Below are positions 37,257 through 46,505 of a stretch of 64,000 bases of DNA, piece by piece. Position 1 is the first letter of the stretch; every line of letters begins with the position of its first letter. This DNA is from Inhella proteolytica (GTDB taxonomy: Bacteria > Pseudomonadota > Gammaproteobacteria > Burkholderiales > Burkholderiaceae_C), in the NCBI RefSeq assembly GCF_016093275.1, contig NZ_JAEDAK010000010.1, forward strand, positions 122,270 to 186,269. The letters are read 5' to 3'. A program made the translations under genes and the position numbers. The notes beneath the pieces are model-generated. The model did not search any database. It was given only the letters and a program-made list of their open reading frames with translations, and was not told where the DNA came from.

Positions 37257-38230
37257 GAGGCGTCCTTCATCGCATGCCAGGGGTTGAGGCGGCGCTCGCG
37301 CAGCACGCGCTCGAAATGCGTGGGGTCGTGGGGCTTCAGCAGCTGTGCGTCGCGCGGGCGGTACCAATCGTCCAACCGACTCAGCCAGAAGCGCAAGGCC
37401 GCCGCACGCAGCAGGGCCGGTAGCAGGCGGTGCTCGGCGGCGGAAAGCGGCCGCTCGGCTTCGTAGGCGGCCACGAGGGCTGTGGCGCGTTCCTCAATCA
37501 GACGGCCGCTGGCCAGGTCGATGCACCAGTCGTTCAGGCACACGGCCAGGTCGAACAGGAAGCTGTCCACGCCGGCGAAATAGAAATCGAACACGCCGCA
37601 CAGCTGCTCGCGCCCGGGCAGACCTTCGAACATGGCGTTGTCGCGGAACAGATCGGCATGGATGGCGCCGCGCGGCAGCTCCTGGAAGGCGGCGGAGCCG
37701 GCCAGCTCCAGCTGGAAGTGCAGCTCGCCGCGCAGCAGGGCCGCGGTGTCGGCCGGCAGCTGGTCCAGCAGCGTGGGGGCCACTTGCTGCCACCAGGGCA
37801 GGCCGCGCAGATTGGGCTGGAAGAGCGGGAAATCCGCCACCGCGAGATGCAGGCGCGCCAGGCAATGGCCGAGCTGCTCGCAATGGAAGACATTGGGCGA
37901 GAGCTGGTGGCTGCCGCGCAGGCAGCTCACCACCGCGGCCGGCTTGCCCTGAAGTTCAAAGAGGATCTGGCCCTGCGCATCGGCCTGCGGCGCGGGCACC
38001 GGCAGGCCCTTGGCCGCCAGATGCTGCATCAGCCCCAGGTAGAAGGGCAGCTGGGCGGGCGTGAGGCGCTCGAACACCGTCAGCACATAGCGGCCGGCGG
38101 TGCAATCGACGAAGAAGTTGCTGTTCTCGATACCGGCGCTGATGCCGCTGAGCTGCTGCAGCTCGCCCAGGTTCAGGCGGCTCAGCAGGGCTTGCACCTC
38201 ATGCTCGGGGACGGGGGTGTAGACGGCCAT
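37253..38230 (-). CDS. thrB: Homoserine kinase (ThrB2, APH-fold)
   Basis: A 325-residue kinase phosphorylating homoserine on the way to threonine. It is the aminoglycoside-phosphotransferase-fold type: MAVYTPVPEHEVQALLSRLN, GIENSNFFVDCTAGRYVLTV, the catalytic HADLFRDN and the metal-binding FDFYFAG. This form replaces GHMP-type ThrB in many beta- and gammaproteobacteria. Its ATG overlaps the DUF2782 stop (TGATG). Confidence 0.95.
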   Translation of the reverse strand: MAVYTPVPEHEVQALLSRLNLGELQQLSGISAGIENSNFFVDCTAGRYVLTVFERLTPAQLPFYLGLMQHLAAKGLPVPAPQADAQGQILFELQGKPAAVVSCLRGSHQLSPNVFHCEQLGHCLARLHLAVADFPLFQPNLRGLPWWQQVAPTLLDQLPADTAALLRGELHFQLELAGSAAFQELPRGAIHADLFRDNAMFEGLPGREQLCGVFDFYFAGVDSFLFDLAVCLNDWCIDLASGRLIEERATALVAAYEAERPLSAAEHRLLPALLRAAALRFWLSRLDDWYRPRDAQLLKPHDPTHFERVLRERRLNPWHAMKDAS

Positions 38231-38595
38231 CAGAAATCCAGCAGCTTCCAGCGGCGCGGGCCGATCTGGGCGTGTTCATCTTGAGGGCGCGGCGGCGCCA
38301 TCTCGTAGGAAGGCGCACCGTTCTTGGGGTGCACCACGATGCGCAGCACGCGGCCGCGCGCGTCCAGATGCTCTTCGGTGCGGGTCAGCTCGTCCTCGCG
38401 CACGCGCAACTGGCTGCTCTCCTCGCGCGCCAGACGGCGCCGTTGCGGTTCAGCGGTCACCGGAGTGGGCGCAGGGGCCGCCGTCGGCGGCGCCGCGGCC
38501 TGGCTCAGATCAGGGGGGCGGGGAGGGGACTCGGCGGCCTGCAGCAGGGGCTGCACGGCCAGCAGCAGAGCCGCACAGCACAGGGCTTTGGACAT
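38230..38595 (-). CDS. DUF2782 periplasmic protein
   Basis: A 121-residue exported protein: signal MSKALCCAALLLAVQPLLQA, a Pro/Ala-rich spacer, then the DUF2782 core EERTxxxR-like stretch RVREDELTRTEEHLDARGRV and IVVHPKNGAPSYEM. The family usually sits before thrB and polA in betaproteobacteria; its role is unknown. First gene of the DUF2782-thrB-BPSS1780-tapT unit, with TAGAAT 9 nt upstream of the ATG. Confidence 0.85.
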   Translation of the reverse strand: MSKALCCAALLLAVQPLLQAAESPPRPPDLSQAAAPPTAAPAPTPVTAEPQRRRLAREESSQLRVREDELTRTEEHLDARGRVLRIVVHPKNGAPSYEMAPPRPQDEHAQIGPRRWKLLDF

Positions 38596-38604
38596 GGTCG
38601 GGCG

Positions 38605-38610
38605 ATTCTA
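38605..38610 (-). promoter_or_regulatory. Likely -10 box of the DUF2782-thrB operon
   Basis: TAGAAT on the minus strand, followed by CGCCCG and the ATG at 38595. The leader would be very short. Same box as before ahcY and the Rieske gene. Confidence 0.45.
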
Positions 38611-38753
38611 AGAAGCGCCATCTGCGGCAAGGCGGAGCCGCCCTGCGGGAGCCGCGAATGAAATGTCGCCCAACTTGACTCTGATGCACAAAGTTACGTG
38701 GCCGGGAAAGTGCACTCCATGTGAATCAAGGGCTTGGCGCGGCGCGCATGTGA

Positions 38754-38770
38754 TTGGCACGCGGATTGCA
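38754..38770 (+). promoter_or_regulatory. Consensus sigma-54 promoter of the PEP-CTERM gene
   Basis: TTGGCACG-CGGA-TTGCA matches the -24/-12 RpoN consensus (TGGCACG-N4-TTGCW) exactly. It lies 56 nt before the start codon of the anchor-L protein. Upstream, TGCAC (38685-38689) and GTGCA (38710-38714) form a spaced inverted repeat where an enhancer-binding protein might sit. PEP-CTERM genes are known to be RpoN-dependent with PrsK/PrsR in some betaproteobacteria. Confidence 0.85.
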
Positions 38771-38826
38771 AAGGACGTCCGTCCGCCGACGGGCGGTCTT
38801 TCACCCACCCACTGCAGATCCAACCC

Positions 38827-39651
38827 ATGAAAAGCTTGCAACTCTGTCTCGGCGCCATCGCCCTCTCGATCGCCGGTCTGGCCCAGGCCGTCCCGGTGGT
38901 CACGGCTTCGACCGATGCCAACGCCCTGGCCAATGCCATCGGTGGCGCTGGCATCACCATCAGCAATGCGCAGCTGATCACCAACGGCACGGGCCTGAAC
39001 AACGCCGCCGGCCTGTTCAGCAGCGGTGCCGGCACCGTGGGCTTTGACAAGGGCATCCTGCTGACCACCGGCACGGTGGACTGCGCCGGCCAGTCCAACA
39101 CCTCCAACAACTGCGGCCAGAACGGTGGCGCGCCGGGCGGTGCGGCCGGCAATGACACGGTCAGCCTGAAGTTCGACTTCAGCTCCAGCACCGGCAATGT
39201 GTTCTTCCGCTATGTGTTCGCTTCCGAGGAATACAACGAATACGTCAATGCCGGTGTGAACGATGCCTTCCAGCTGCTGCTGAACGGCACGAACATCGCG
39301 CTGCTGCCGGGGTCGGGCCAGGAGGTGTCGATTGACAACGTCAACTGCCTGAGCAACACCGCCCATTACCGCAACAACCGCGCCAATGGCCCGGCCGGCT
39401 GCACCAGCCTCAACCTGGACATCCAGTACGACGGCCTGACCACCGTGCTGACCGCTTCTGGCACCGGCCTGACGGGTACCAACAGCTTCGAGTTCAAGAT
39501 TTTTGATCGTGGCGACAACATCTATGACTCGGCCGTGTTCATCCAGGCGGGTTCCTTCTCGGGCACCAACGATGTGCCCCTGCCCGGCACGCTGGCTCTC
39601 GCCGGTCTGGGTCTGATGGGTCTTGGCTTTGCCCAGCGCCGCAAGGCCTGA
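38827..39651 (+). CDS. Choice-of-anchor L, PEP-CTERM-sorted surface protein
   Basis: A 274-residue exported protein. Signal MKSLQLCLGAIALSIAGLAQ, an Asn/Gly/Thr-rich beta domain with FVFASEEYNEYVNAGVNDAF-type anchor-L signature, and a C-terminal sorting signal from about 249: VPLPGT, a hydrophobic helix ALAGLGLMGLGF and RRKA. PEP-CTERM proteins are cut by exosortase and go to the cell surface or matrix; the signal here is a P-L-P variant of P-E-P. Exosortase is not in the window. It sits behind a sigma-54 promoter and before a strong terminator, so it is a single-gene unit. Confidence 0.9.
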   Translation: MKSLQLCLGAIALSIAGLAQAVPVVTASTDANALANAIGGAGITISNAQLITNGTGLNNAAGLFSSGAGTVGFDKGILLTTGTVDCAGQSNTSNNCGQNGGAPGGAAGNDTVSLKFDFSSSTGNVFFRYVFASEEYNEYVNAGVNDAFQLLLNGTNIALLPGSGQEVSIDNVNCLSNTAHYRNNRANGPAGCTSLNLDIQYDGLTTVLTASGTGLTGTNSFEFKIFDRGDNIYDSAVFIQAGSFSGTNDVPLPGTLALAGLGLMGLGFAQRRKA

Positions 39652-39670
39652 GCCTCGCTCCACCCCTTGA

Positions 39671-39695
39671 AAGCGGCCCCGCGGGGCCGCTTTTT
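39671..39695 (+). terminator. Intrinsic terminator after the PEP-CTERM gene
   Basis: AAGCGGCCC (39671-39679) pairs with GGGCCGCTT (39684-39692) around a CGCG loop and runs into TTTTTC. A textbook Rho-independent terminator 20 nt after the stop codon, separating this gene from polA. Confidence 0.9.
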
Positions 39696-39706
39696 CTTGG
39701 CCCGCT

Positions 39707-39712
39707 GACAAT
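39707..39712 (+). promoter_or_regulatory. Likely -10 box of polA
   Basis: GACAAT lies 7 nt before ATG 39720 and directly after the terminator. It overlaps an alternative ATG at 39711, which argues that 39720 is the real polA start. Confidence 0.4.
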
Positions 39713-39719
39713 GCCGCGC

Positions 39720-42461
39720 ATGAACGCCGAGACCCCCCTCGTGCTGCTCGTCGACGGCAGCAGCTACCTCTACCGCGCCTACCACGCCATGCCGGACCTG
39801 CGCGGCCCGGACGGCCAGGCCACCGGCGCCGTGCACGGCATGGTGGCCATGCTCAAACAGCTGCGTGACCGCTACCCCGGCGCCCATGCCGCCTGCGTGT
39901 TCGATGCCTCCGGCCCGACCTTCCGCGACGACTGGTACCCCGAGTACAAGGCCCAACGCGCACCCATGCCGGACGACCTGCGCGCCCAGATCCCGCTGAT
40001 CCACCAGGTGGTGCAGCTGCTCGGCTGGCCGGTGCTGACCGTGCCCGGCATCGAGGCGGACGACGCCATCGGCACCCTGGCGCGCGTGGCCGAGGCCAGC
40101 GGGCATCAGGTGGTCATCAGCACCGGCGACAAGGACCTGGCCCAGCTCGTGACGCCCGCCGTCAGCCTGCTCAACACGATGAGCAACGAGCGCCTGGACG
40201 AGGCGGGCGTGCTGGCCAAGTTCGGCGTGCCGCCGAACCGCATCGTCGACTACCTGACCCTGATGGGCGACGCGGTGGACAACGTGCCGGGCGTGGACAA
40301 GGTCGGCCCCAAGACCGCCGCCAAGTGGATTGCCGAGCATGGCTCGCTCGATGGCGTGGTGGCCGCGGCCACCAGCATCAAGGGCGTGGCCGGCGAGAAC
40401 CTGCGCAAGGCGCTGGACTGGCTGCCCACCGGCCGCAAGCTGGTGACGGTGAAGACCGATTGCGATCTCGCCGCCTACCTGCAGCCCTGGCCCTCGGTGG
40501 AGGGCTTGGCCTTCAAGCCGGTGGACCGTGAAGGGCTGCTGGCCTTTTACACCCAGCATGGCTTCAAGACCTGGAAGCGCGAACTCGAAGGCCAGGGCGT
40601 GGCGCCGCAGACCCAGGCCGAGCCGGTGCGGGCCGAGCCCCCGCCGCCGGCGCAGGACAAGCACTACGAAACCGTCAACACCTGGGCGCGTTTCGACGCC
40701 TGGCTGCAGAAGCTCCAGGCCGCCGAGTTGGTGGCCCTGGACACCGAAACCGATTCACTCAGCAATCTGGACGCCCGCATCGTCGGCCTGAGCTTCAGCG
40801 TCGCGCCCTGGGAAGCCTGCTACATCCCGCTGCGCCATGCGGGCCTGGATCACCCCGAGCAGCTGCCGCTGGACGAGGTGCTGGCGCGCCTGCAGCCCTG
40901 GCTGGAGGACGGCACGCGCGCCAAGCTGGGCCAGCACGTGAAGTACGACGCCCATGTGTTCGCCAACCATGGGATTGCCATCCGAGGCTATGCGCACGAC
41001 ACGATGCTGCAGAGCTATGTGCTGGAGGCCCACAAGAGCCACAGCCTGGAGGCCCTGGCCGACCGCGAGTTGGGCCGCAAGGGCCTGAGCTACGAGGACC
41101 TGTGCGGCAAGGGCGCCAAGCAGATTCCCTTCGCCCAGGTGGACGTGGCGCGCGCCGCCGAATACAGCTGCGAGGACAGCGAGATGTGCCTGGGCGTGCA
41201 CCAGCGCCTTCTGCCGCGCATCCTGGCCGAGCCCGGCCTGCGCTATGTGTACGAGCAGATCGAGATGCCCACCTCGGCCCAGCTGCTGCGCGTGGAGCGC
41301 AACGGCGTGCGGATCGACGCCGCCATGCTGCAGGCGCAGAGCCATGAGCTGGGCCAGCGCCTGCTGCAGCTGGAGCAATCGTTGTACGAGCTGGCCGGCC
41401 AGCCCTTCAACATCGGCAGCCCCAAGCAGATTGGCGAGATCCTGTTCGGCAAGCTCGGCCTGCCGGTGAAGAAGAAGACCGCCACCGGCGCGCCCAGCAC
41501 CGACGAGGAGGTGCTGACCGAGCTGGCCGCCGACTTCCCGCTGCCGGCCAAGATCCTGGAACACCGCGGCCTGGCCAAGCTCAAGAGCACCTACACCGAC
41601 AAACTGCCGCTGATGGTGAACCCCCACACCGGCCGCGTGCACACCCATTACGCCCAGGCCGTGGCGGTGACGGGCCGGCTGGCCAGCAACGATCCGAACC
41701 TGCAGAACATCCCCGTGCGCACGGCGGAAGGGCGGCGCATTCGCGAGGCCTTCGTGGCCCCGCCGGGCGGCCTGATCGCCAGCGCCGACTACTCGCAGAT
41801 CGAGCTGCGCATCATGGCCCACCTCAGCGAAGACCCCGCCATGCTGGCCGCCTTCGCCAGCGGCGCCGACATCCACAAGGCCACGGCCGCGGAAGTGTTC
41901 GGCACCTCGCTGGAGGCGGTCAGCACCGAGCAGCGCCGCGCCGCCAAGGCGATCAACTTCGGCCTCATCTACGGCATGGGCGCCTATGGCCTGGCGGCCC
42001 AACTGGGCATCGAGCCCAAGGCCGCCAAGGACTACATCGATCTCTATTTCGCGCGCTTCCAGGGCGTGCGCCGCTACATGGACGAGACCCGTGCCTCTGC
42101 CGAGGCCAAGGGCTATGTGGAGACCGTGTTCGGCCGGCGCCTTTGGCTGCCCGAGATCAAAGGCGGCAATGGCCCCCGTAAGGCCGCCGCGCAGCGTCAG
42201 GCCATCAACGCGCCCATGCAGGGCACGGCGGCGGATCTGATCAAGCTCGCCATGCTGGCCGTACAAGCCGCCATCGACCGCGAAGGCAAGCAGACCCTGA
42301 TCGTCATGCAGGTGCACGACGAACTGGTGTTCGAGCTACCCGAGAGCGAGCGCGACTGGGTGGCCAGCCAAGTGCCGGCGCTCATGGCCGGCGTGGCCCA
42401 GCTCAAGGTGCCGCTGCTGGCCGAAGTGGGGTTTGGCGCCAGCTGGGAGGCGGCGCACTGA
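39720..42461 (+). CDS. polA: DNA polymerase I
   Basis: A 913-residue repair and Okazaki-fragment polymerase. The 5'-3' nuclease domain (LLVDGSSYLYRAYHAMP, GIEADDAIGTLA, STGDKDLAQLV) is followed by the 3'-5' exonuclease domain with VALDTETDSLSNL intact and VKYDAHVF. The polymerase A motifs are SADYSQIELR, RRAAKAINFGLIYGMGAYGL and MQVHDELVFE. I chose ATG 39720 (MNAETPLVLLVDGSSYL) over 39711. All three activities should be present. Confidence 0.96.
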   Translation: MNAETPLVLLVDGSSYLYRAYHAMPDLRGPDGQATGAVHGMVAMLKQLRDRYPGAHAACVFDASGPTFRDDWYPEYKAQRAPMPDDLRAQIPLIHQVVQLLGWPVLTVPGIEADDAIGTLARVAEASGHQVVISTGDKDLAQLVTPAVSLLNTMSNERLDEAGVLAKFGVPPNRIVDYLTLMGDAVDNVPGVDKVGPKTAAKWIAEHGSLDGVVAAATSIKGVAGENLRKALDWLPTGRKLVTVKTDCDLAAYLQPWPSVEGLAFKPVDREGLLAFYTQHGFKTWKRELEGQGVAPQTQAEPVRAEPPPPAQDKHYETVNTWARFDAWLQKLQAAELVALDTETDSLSNLDARIVGLSFSVAPWEACYIPLRHAGLDHPEQLPLDEVLARLQPWLEDGTRAKLGQHVKYDAHVFANHGIAIRGYAHDTMLQSYVLEAHKSHSLEALADRELGRKGLSYEDLCGKGAKQIPFAQVDVARAAEYSCEDSEMCLGVHQRLLPRILAEPGLRYVYEQIEMPTSAQLLRVERNGVRIDAAMLQAQSHELGQRLLQLEQSLYELAGQPFNIGSPKQIGEILFGKLGLPVKKKTATGAPSTDEEVLTELAADFPLPAKILEHRGLAKLKSTYTDKLPLMVNPHTGRVHTHYAQAVAVTGRLASNDPNLQNIPVRTAEGRRIREAFVAPPGGLIASADYSQIELRIMAHLSEDPAMLAAFASGADIHKATAAEVFGTSLEAVSTEQRRAAKAINFGLIYGMGAYGLAAQLGIEPKAAKDYIDLYFARFQGVRRYMDETRASAEAKGYVETVFGRRLWLPEIKGGNGPRKAAAQRQAINAPMQGTAADLIKLAMLAVQAAIDREGKQTLIVMQVHDELVFELPESERDWVASQVPALMAGVAQLKVPLLAEVGFGASWEAAH

Positions 42462-42474
42462 GCGCCTGAGGGCT

Positions 42475-43026
42475 TCAGCGCTTGCCGGTGCGCCGCCGCT
42501 CGAAGGCGCCCGGTCGTGGCCCCGTGGGCAGGGGCGGTGCCAGGCCGGCGCGCGCCATGCAGACCTGCAGGCGCAAGTCGGCCAGCGCCAGCCAGGCCGC
42601 GCCGCCATTGCGCGCCTCGCTGGCACGCGAGAGACCGAACAGCAGCTTGTAGCGCCGCTGGCTCAGCTGCTGCAGACGCCGGTTCAGGCGCATCACCACG
42701 CGCTGCAGCGCTTCGGCGTCCGGTGCACCGGGCACCAGCACGCAGGCCTGGCCGCGGCGCAGTTCAAAGGCTTCGTAGGGTTGGCGCAGCAACTCCTCGC
42801 GCAGCATGGCCTGGCCTTCGCTGGGGTCGGGCGGCCGCGCCGTGGCGTCGGCACCCTGGGGGCGCGGCAGGAAGTCGAGCATGATCAGCACGCAATCGGC
42901 GTCGCGCCCGGCCTGCACCTCGTCCAAGGCCCGATGCATGGCCATGCGCAGTGCGCGCCGGTCCTGCAGGTTCTGTTCGGCGTGCACCTGGGCTGCGCGT
43001 TCGAGCTCGTCCAACCAGATCGACAT
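42475..43026 (-). CDS. Probable degenerate GGDEF-like protein
   Basis: A 183-residue soluble protein not assigned to a firm family. It aligns by eye with a GGDEF domain: RRALRMAMHRALDEV in place of the NRRALLERLEQAL helix, VLIMLDFLP for the LLLDLDxFK strand, ELRRGQACVLVPGAPD for RLGGDEFxVLLPGxD, and LLFGLSRASE for the SIGIA strand. The active GGDEF residues are replaced by RRGQAC, so it should not make cyclic di-GMP. GGGAGG precedes the ATG. It ends in a basic tail GAFERRRTGKR. Convergent with polA, 13 nt between stops. Confidence 0.5.
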   Translation of the reverse strand: MSIWLDELERAAQVHAEQNLQDRRALRMAMHRALDEVQAGRDADCVLIMLDFLPRPQGADATARPPDPSEGQAMLREELLRQPYEAFELRRGQACVLVPGAPDAEALQRVVMRLNRRLQQLSQRRYKLLFGLSRASEARNGGAAWLALADLRLQVCMARAGLAPPLPTGPRPGAFERRRTGKR

Positions 43027-43123
43027 CTGGGCCTCCCAGCGTATCTAAATGTTTCCGTAGTATGCGCAGATCCGGCGCAGCAGCGGCGCCCGGCCCCCCG
43101 GATGGCGGGTGCGCGGCGCGCGG

Positions 43124-43129
43124 AACAAT
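43124..43129 (+). promoter_or_regulatory. Likely -10 box of the copper chaperone gene
   Basis: AACAAT followed by CCGCCCCCC, 31 nt before ATG 43161. It belongs to the recurring box with C-rich patch. Confidence 0.35.
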
Positions 43130-43160
43130 CCGCCCCCCGAAGCCCTTGTTGGAGATCGAG

Positions 43161-43622
43161 ATGAAGTTTTGGAAGCCCGGCGCCTTGGCGCTTGCGCTGC
43201 TCCTCCCTGGCCTGGCCCAGGCCCAGACAACGGCCAGCGAGGCCTGGGCCCGCGGCACGGTGGCGGCCCAGAAGGCCACCGGCGTGTTCGTGCAGTTGCG
43301 CTCGCCCGATGGCGCCAAGCTCGTGGGGGGCAGCACCCCGGCGGCGGCGCGGGTGGAGATCCATGAGATGCGCATGGACGACGGCGTGATGAAGATGCGC
43401 GAGGTCCCGGCGCTGGAGCTGCCGGCTGGGCAGGCGGTGACGCTCAAGCCCGGTGGCTACCACCTGATGCTGATGGGCCTGAAGCAGCCGCTGAAGGCCG
43501 GCGACACCCTGCCGCTGACGCTGCAGATCGAGCGGCCGGGCAAGCCGGCCGAAACCCTGCAGTTGCAGGTGCCGGTGCGCGCGCTGGGCGGGCAGGGCGG
43601 CCCTGGCGGCCACGGGCACTGA
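43161..43622 (+). CDS. PCu(A)C-type periplasmic copper chaperone
   Basis: A 153-residue exported protein with signal MKFWKPGALALALLLPGLAQ. The Cu(I) site pattern HEMRM, then M and HLMLMGL (H-x-M with Met/His spacing of the PCuAC family) is intact. It should deliver copper to cytochrome oxidase assembly in the periplasm. The tail GGQGGPGGHGH is unusual and might bind metal. ATG 43161 begins the signal peptide. Confidence 0.9.
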   Translation: MKFWKPGALALALLLPGLAQAQTTASEAWARGTVAAQKATGVFVQLRSPDGAKLVGGSTPAAARVEIHEMRMDDGVMKMREVPALELPAGQAVTLKPGGYHLMLMGLKQPLKAGDTLPLTLQIERPGKPAETLQLQVPVRALGGQGGPGGHGH

Positions 43623-43686
43623 AGCCCGGCGCGCCACACCGGGCGCGCTCCCCAGCTTGCAGGGGCCGCGCGCCGGGGGCGCCCGG

Positions 43687-43692
43687 TAGCAT
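43687..43692 (+). promoter_or_regulatory. Possible -10 box of the lolC/E-lolD-purU unit
   Basis: TAGCAT followed by CGCGCCCCC, 24 nt before ATG 43717. Matches the recurring box apart from one base. Confidence 0.35.
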
Positions 43693-43716
43693 CGCGCCCC
43701 CTGCGGGCCCAAATCC

Positions 43717-44973
43717 ATGAACCTTCCTTACGAGCTGCAAGTCGGCTGGCGCTACCTGCGCGCCGGCAAGGGCGGCCGGCGCAACGCCTTCATTTCCTTC
43801 ATCTCCGGTGTCTCGATGGTCGGCATCGCCCTGGGCGTGGCTGCACTCATCGTCGTGCTTTCGGTGATGAACGGCTTCCAGCGCGAGGTGCGCGACGCCA
43901 TGCTCAGCGCCATCGCCCACCTGGAACTGACGCGCTGGGACGGCCAGGGCGTGGAGGACTGGCAGCCGCTGGCCCAGCAGGCCCAGGGCCTGCCCCAGGT
44001 GGCTGGCGTGGCGCCGTTTGTGAGCAGCCAGGCCCTGCTGGCGCGTGGCGAGGACATGCGCGGCGTGATGGTGCGCGGCGTGCTACCCGAGCACGAGCCC
44101 AAGGTCACGCCGATGGCCGGCAAGCTGGCCCCGGCGGTGCTGAACGAGCTGCAACCCGGCCAGTGGAAGATGCTGATCGGCCAGGAGCTGGCGCGCCAGC
44201 TCGGCGTGCAGGTGGGCGATGCGATCACCGTGATGGCGCCCGGCGGTAGCGTGACCCCGGCCGGCGTGACGCCGCGCCTGCGCAGCTTCAAGGTGGCCGG
44301 CGTCTTCCAGGCCGGGCATTACGAGTACGACGCCGGCCTGGTGATGATGCATCTGGACGACGCCGCCAAGCTCTTCCGCACCGGCGGCGCCAGCGGCCTG
44401 CAACTGCGCCTGCACGACCTGCATGCCGCCCGCGCGGTGGCCGACCAATTGCAGCCGACTTTGGGTGCGGACTGGCGCGTGCGCGACTGGACCCGCGCCA
44501 ACCCCACCTGGTTTGCCGCCGTGCAGGTCGAGAAACGCATGATGGGCATCATCCTCACGCTCATCGTCGCGGTGGCCGCCTTCAACCTCGTCAGCACCCT
44601 GGTGATGGTGGTGACGGACAAGCAGAGCGACATCGCCATCCTGCGCACCCTGGGCGCCAGCCCGCGCAGCATCCAGGCCATCTTCATCGTGCAGGGCGCG
44701 TTCGCCGGCGTGGTGGGCACCCTCAGCGGCGTCGCCTTGGGCCTGCTGATTGCCTTCAATGTCGACGTCATCGTGCCGGCCATCGAGGGCCTGCTGGGCG
44801 CCAAGTTCCTGCCCGCCAACATCTACCTGATCAGCCAGATGCCGAGCGACCCGCAGCGCGGGGACATCCTGCCGATCGCCTTTATCTCCCTCGGCCTGGC
44901 GCTGCTGGCCACCCTCTACCCGAGCTGGCGCGCTGCGCGGGTTCAACCGGCCCAGGCTTTGCGCTATGAGTGA
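43717..44973 (+). CDS. Lipoprotein-releasing ABC transporter permease LolC/E
   Basis: A 418-residue inner membrane permease of the Lol system, which extracts lipoproteins from the inner membrane to LolA. One N-terminal helix ([20 protein letters not shown]), a large periplasmic domain, and three C-terminal helices in an FtsX domain ([13 protein letters not shown]). There is a single permease gene, so it may serve as a LolC/E homodimer or have a second copy elsewhere. It overlaps lolD by 8 nt. Confidence 0.93.
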   Translation: MNLPYELQVGWRYLRAGKGGRRNAFISFISGVSMVGIALGVAALIVVLSVMNGFQREVRDAMLSAIAHLELTRWDGQGVEDWQPLAQQAQGLPQVAGVAPFVSSQALLARGEDMRGVMVRGVLPEHEPKVTPMAGKLAPAVLNELQPGQWKMLIGQELARQLGVQVGDAITVMAPGGSVTPAGVTPRLRSFKVAGVFQAGHYEYDAGLVMMHLDDAAKLFRTGGASGLQLRLHDLHAARAVADQLQPTLGADWRVRDWTRANPTWFAAVQVEKRMMGIILTLIVAVAAFNLVSTLVMVVTDKQSDIAILRTLGASPRSIQAIFIVQGAFAGVVGTLSGVALGLLIAFNVDVIVPAIEGLLGAKFLPANIYLISQMPSDPQRGDILPIAFISLGLALLATLYPSWRAARVQPAQALRYE

Positions 44974-45646
44974 TGTGGTTCTGAGCGCGCAGGGCCTGAC
45001 CCAGCGCTTCCACGAAGGCCCGCTCGACGTCAGCGTGCTCAAGGGCCTGGACCTGACGGTGCGGGCGGGCGAGACGGTCGCCATCGTCGGCGCCAGCGGT
45101 TCGGGCAAGAGTACCCTGCTGCACCTGCTGGGCGGGCTGGAGCAGCCCAGCGGTGGCCGCGTGCAGCTGATGGGCCGTGCACTGACCGAGTTCAGCGCCA
45201 GCGCCCTGGGCGCCTGGCGCAACCAGCACCTCGGCTTCGTCTACCAGTTCCACCACCTGCTGCCCGAGTTCTCGGCGCTGGACAACGTGGCCATGCCGCT
45301 GCGCATCCGCCGCCTGGCCTTGGCGCCGGCGCGTGAACAGGCGCGCGCCATGCTGGCCCGCGTGGGCCTGGCCGAGCGCGTCGAGCACCGTCCGGCCGAG
45401 CTCAGCGGCGGCGAGCGCCAGCGCGTGGCCATGGCCCGTGCGCTGGTGACGAAGCCGGCCTGCGTGCTGGCCGATGAGCCGACCGGTAACCTCGACCGCG
45501 ACACCGCCGACGGCGTGTTCAAGCTGATGCTGGACGCCGCCCGCGAGCAGGGCACCGCCTTCGTGCTCGTCACCCACGACATCGATTTGGCCGCCCGCTG
45601 CCAGCAGCGCTGGCGACTGGACCACGGAACGCTGCACCCCGTATGA
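44966..45646 (+). CDS. lolD: Lipoprotein-releasing ABC transporter ATPase LolD
   Basis: A 226-residue ATPase. Walker [17 protein letters not shown], signature [15 protein letters not shown], Walker [11 protein letters not shown] and H-loop THD are intact. It powers LolC/E. It overlaps the permease gene by 8 nt and purU by ATGA. Confidence 0.96.
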   Translation: MSDVVLSAQGLTQRFHEGPLDVSVLKGLDLTVRAGETVAIVGASGSGKSTLLHLLGGLEQPSGGRVQLMGRALTEFSASALGAWRNQHLGFVYQFHHLLPEFSALDNVAMPLRIRRLALAPAREQARAMLARVGLAERVEHRPAELSGGERQRVAMARALVTKPACVLADEPTGNLDRDTADGVFKLMLDAAREQGTAFVLVTHDIDLAARCQQRWRLDHGTLHPV

Positions 45647-46497
45647 ACCACCGCTACATCCTCAAGCTCAGCTGCCCCGACCGCGCCGGCATCGTCCACG
45701 CCGTCACCGGCATCCTGCTGCAGACGCAGAGCAACATCTTGAGCTCGGCCCAGTACGGCGACCCGGACCACGCGCGCTTCTTCATGCGCATCGAGTTCGA
45801 GTCGGACCAGGCCCTGGGCACGCTGCGCGAGGCCTTCACGCCCCTGGCCACGCAGATGCAGATGGACTGGGAGCTGGTGGACGCCGCGCACAAGACCAAG
45901 GTCATGATCCTGGTCAGCAAGTTCGGCCATTGCCTGAACGACATCCTGTTCCGCACCGCCACCGACCACCTGAACATCGAGGTCGTGGCCATCGCCAGCA
46001 ACCACCGCGATTTCTACCAACTCGCGGCCTCGCACAATGTGCCCTTCCACCACCTGCCCCTGCTGCAGGCCACACCCGAGCAGAAGGCGGCGCAGGAGAA
46101 AAAGCTCAAGGACATCGTGACTGAGCAGGGCGTGGAACTGGTGGTGCTGGCGCGCTACATGCAGATCCTGAGCGAGGACCTGTGCGAGTTCCTGAACGGC
46201 CGCGCCATCAACATCCACCATTCCTTCCTGCCCGGTTTCAAGGGCGCACGCCCCTACCACCAGGCCTTCGAGCGCGGCGTCAAGCTGATCGGCGCGACTG
46301 CCCACTACGTCACCCGCGATCTGGACGAGGGCCCGATCATTGAGCAGGAGGTCGCCCGCATCGACCACGCCCAAACGCCCGAGCAACTCGCTGCCGTGGG
46401 CCGCGACATGGAATGCGTGGCGCTGGCGCGGGCGATTCAGTGGCATGCCGAGCACCGGGTGCTGCTGAACGGCAAGCGGACGGTGGTGTTCAGGTAA
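45643..46497 (+). CDS. purU: Formyltetrahydrofolate deformylase
   Basis: A 284-residue enzyme hydrolysing 10-formyl-THF to formate and THF. N-terminal ACT domain ([20 protein letters not shown]), then the formyltransferase fold with [20 protein letters not shown] and THYVT-like [15 protein letters not shown]. Catalytic Asn-His-Asp are visible. It overlaps lolD by 4 nt, an odd functional pairing, and adds to the folate one-carbon genes of the window. Confidence 0.95.
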   Translation: MNHRYILKLSCPDRAGIVHAVTGILLQTQSNILSSAQYGDPDHARFFMRIEFESDQALGTLREAFTPLATQMQMDWELVDAAHKTKVMILVSKFGHCLNDILFRTATDHLNIEVVAIASNHRDFYQLAASHNVPFHHLPLLQATPEQKAAQEKKLKDIVTEQGVELVVLARYMQILSEDLCEFLNGRAINIHHSFLPGFKGARPYHQAFERGVKLIGATAHYVTRDLDEGPIIEQEVARIDHAQTPEQLAAVGRDMECVALARAIQWHAEHRVLLNGKRTVVFR

Positions 46498-46505
46498 GTC
46501 TGCAC

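Noticed and set aside
42449..42480. AGCGC...GCGCT stem between polA and the convergent gene as a terminator
   Set aside because: Imperfect stem with a bulge and no T-run on either strand.
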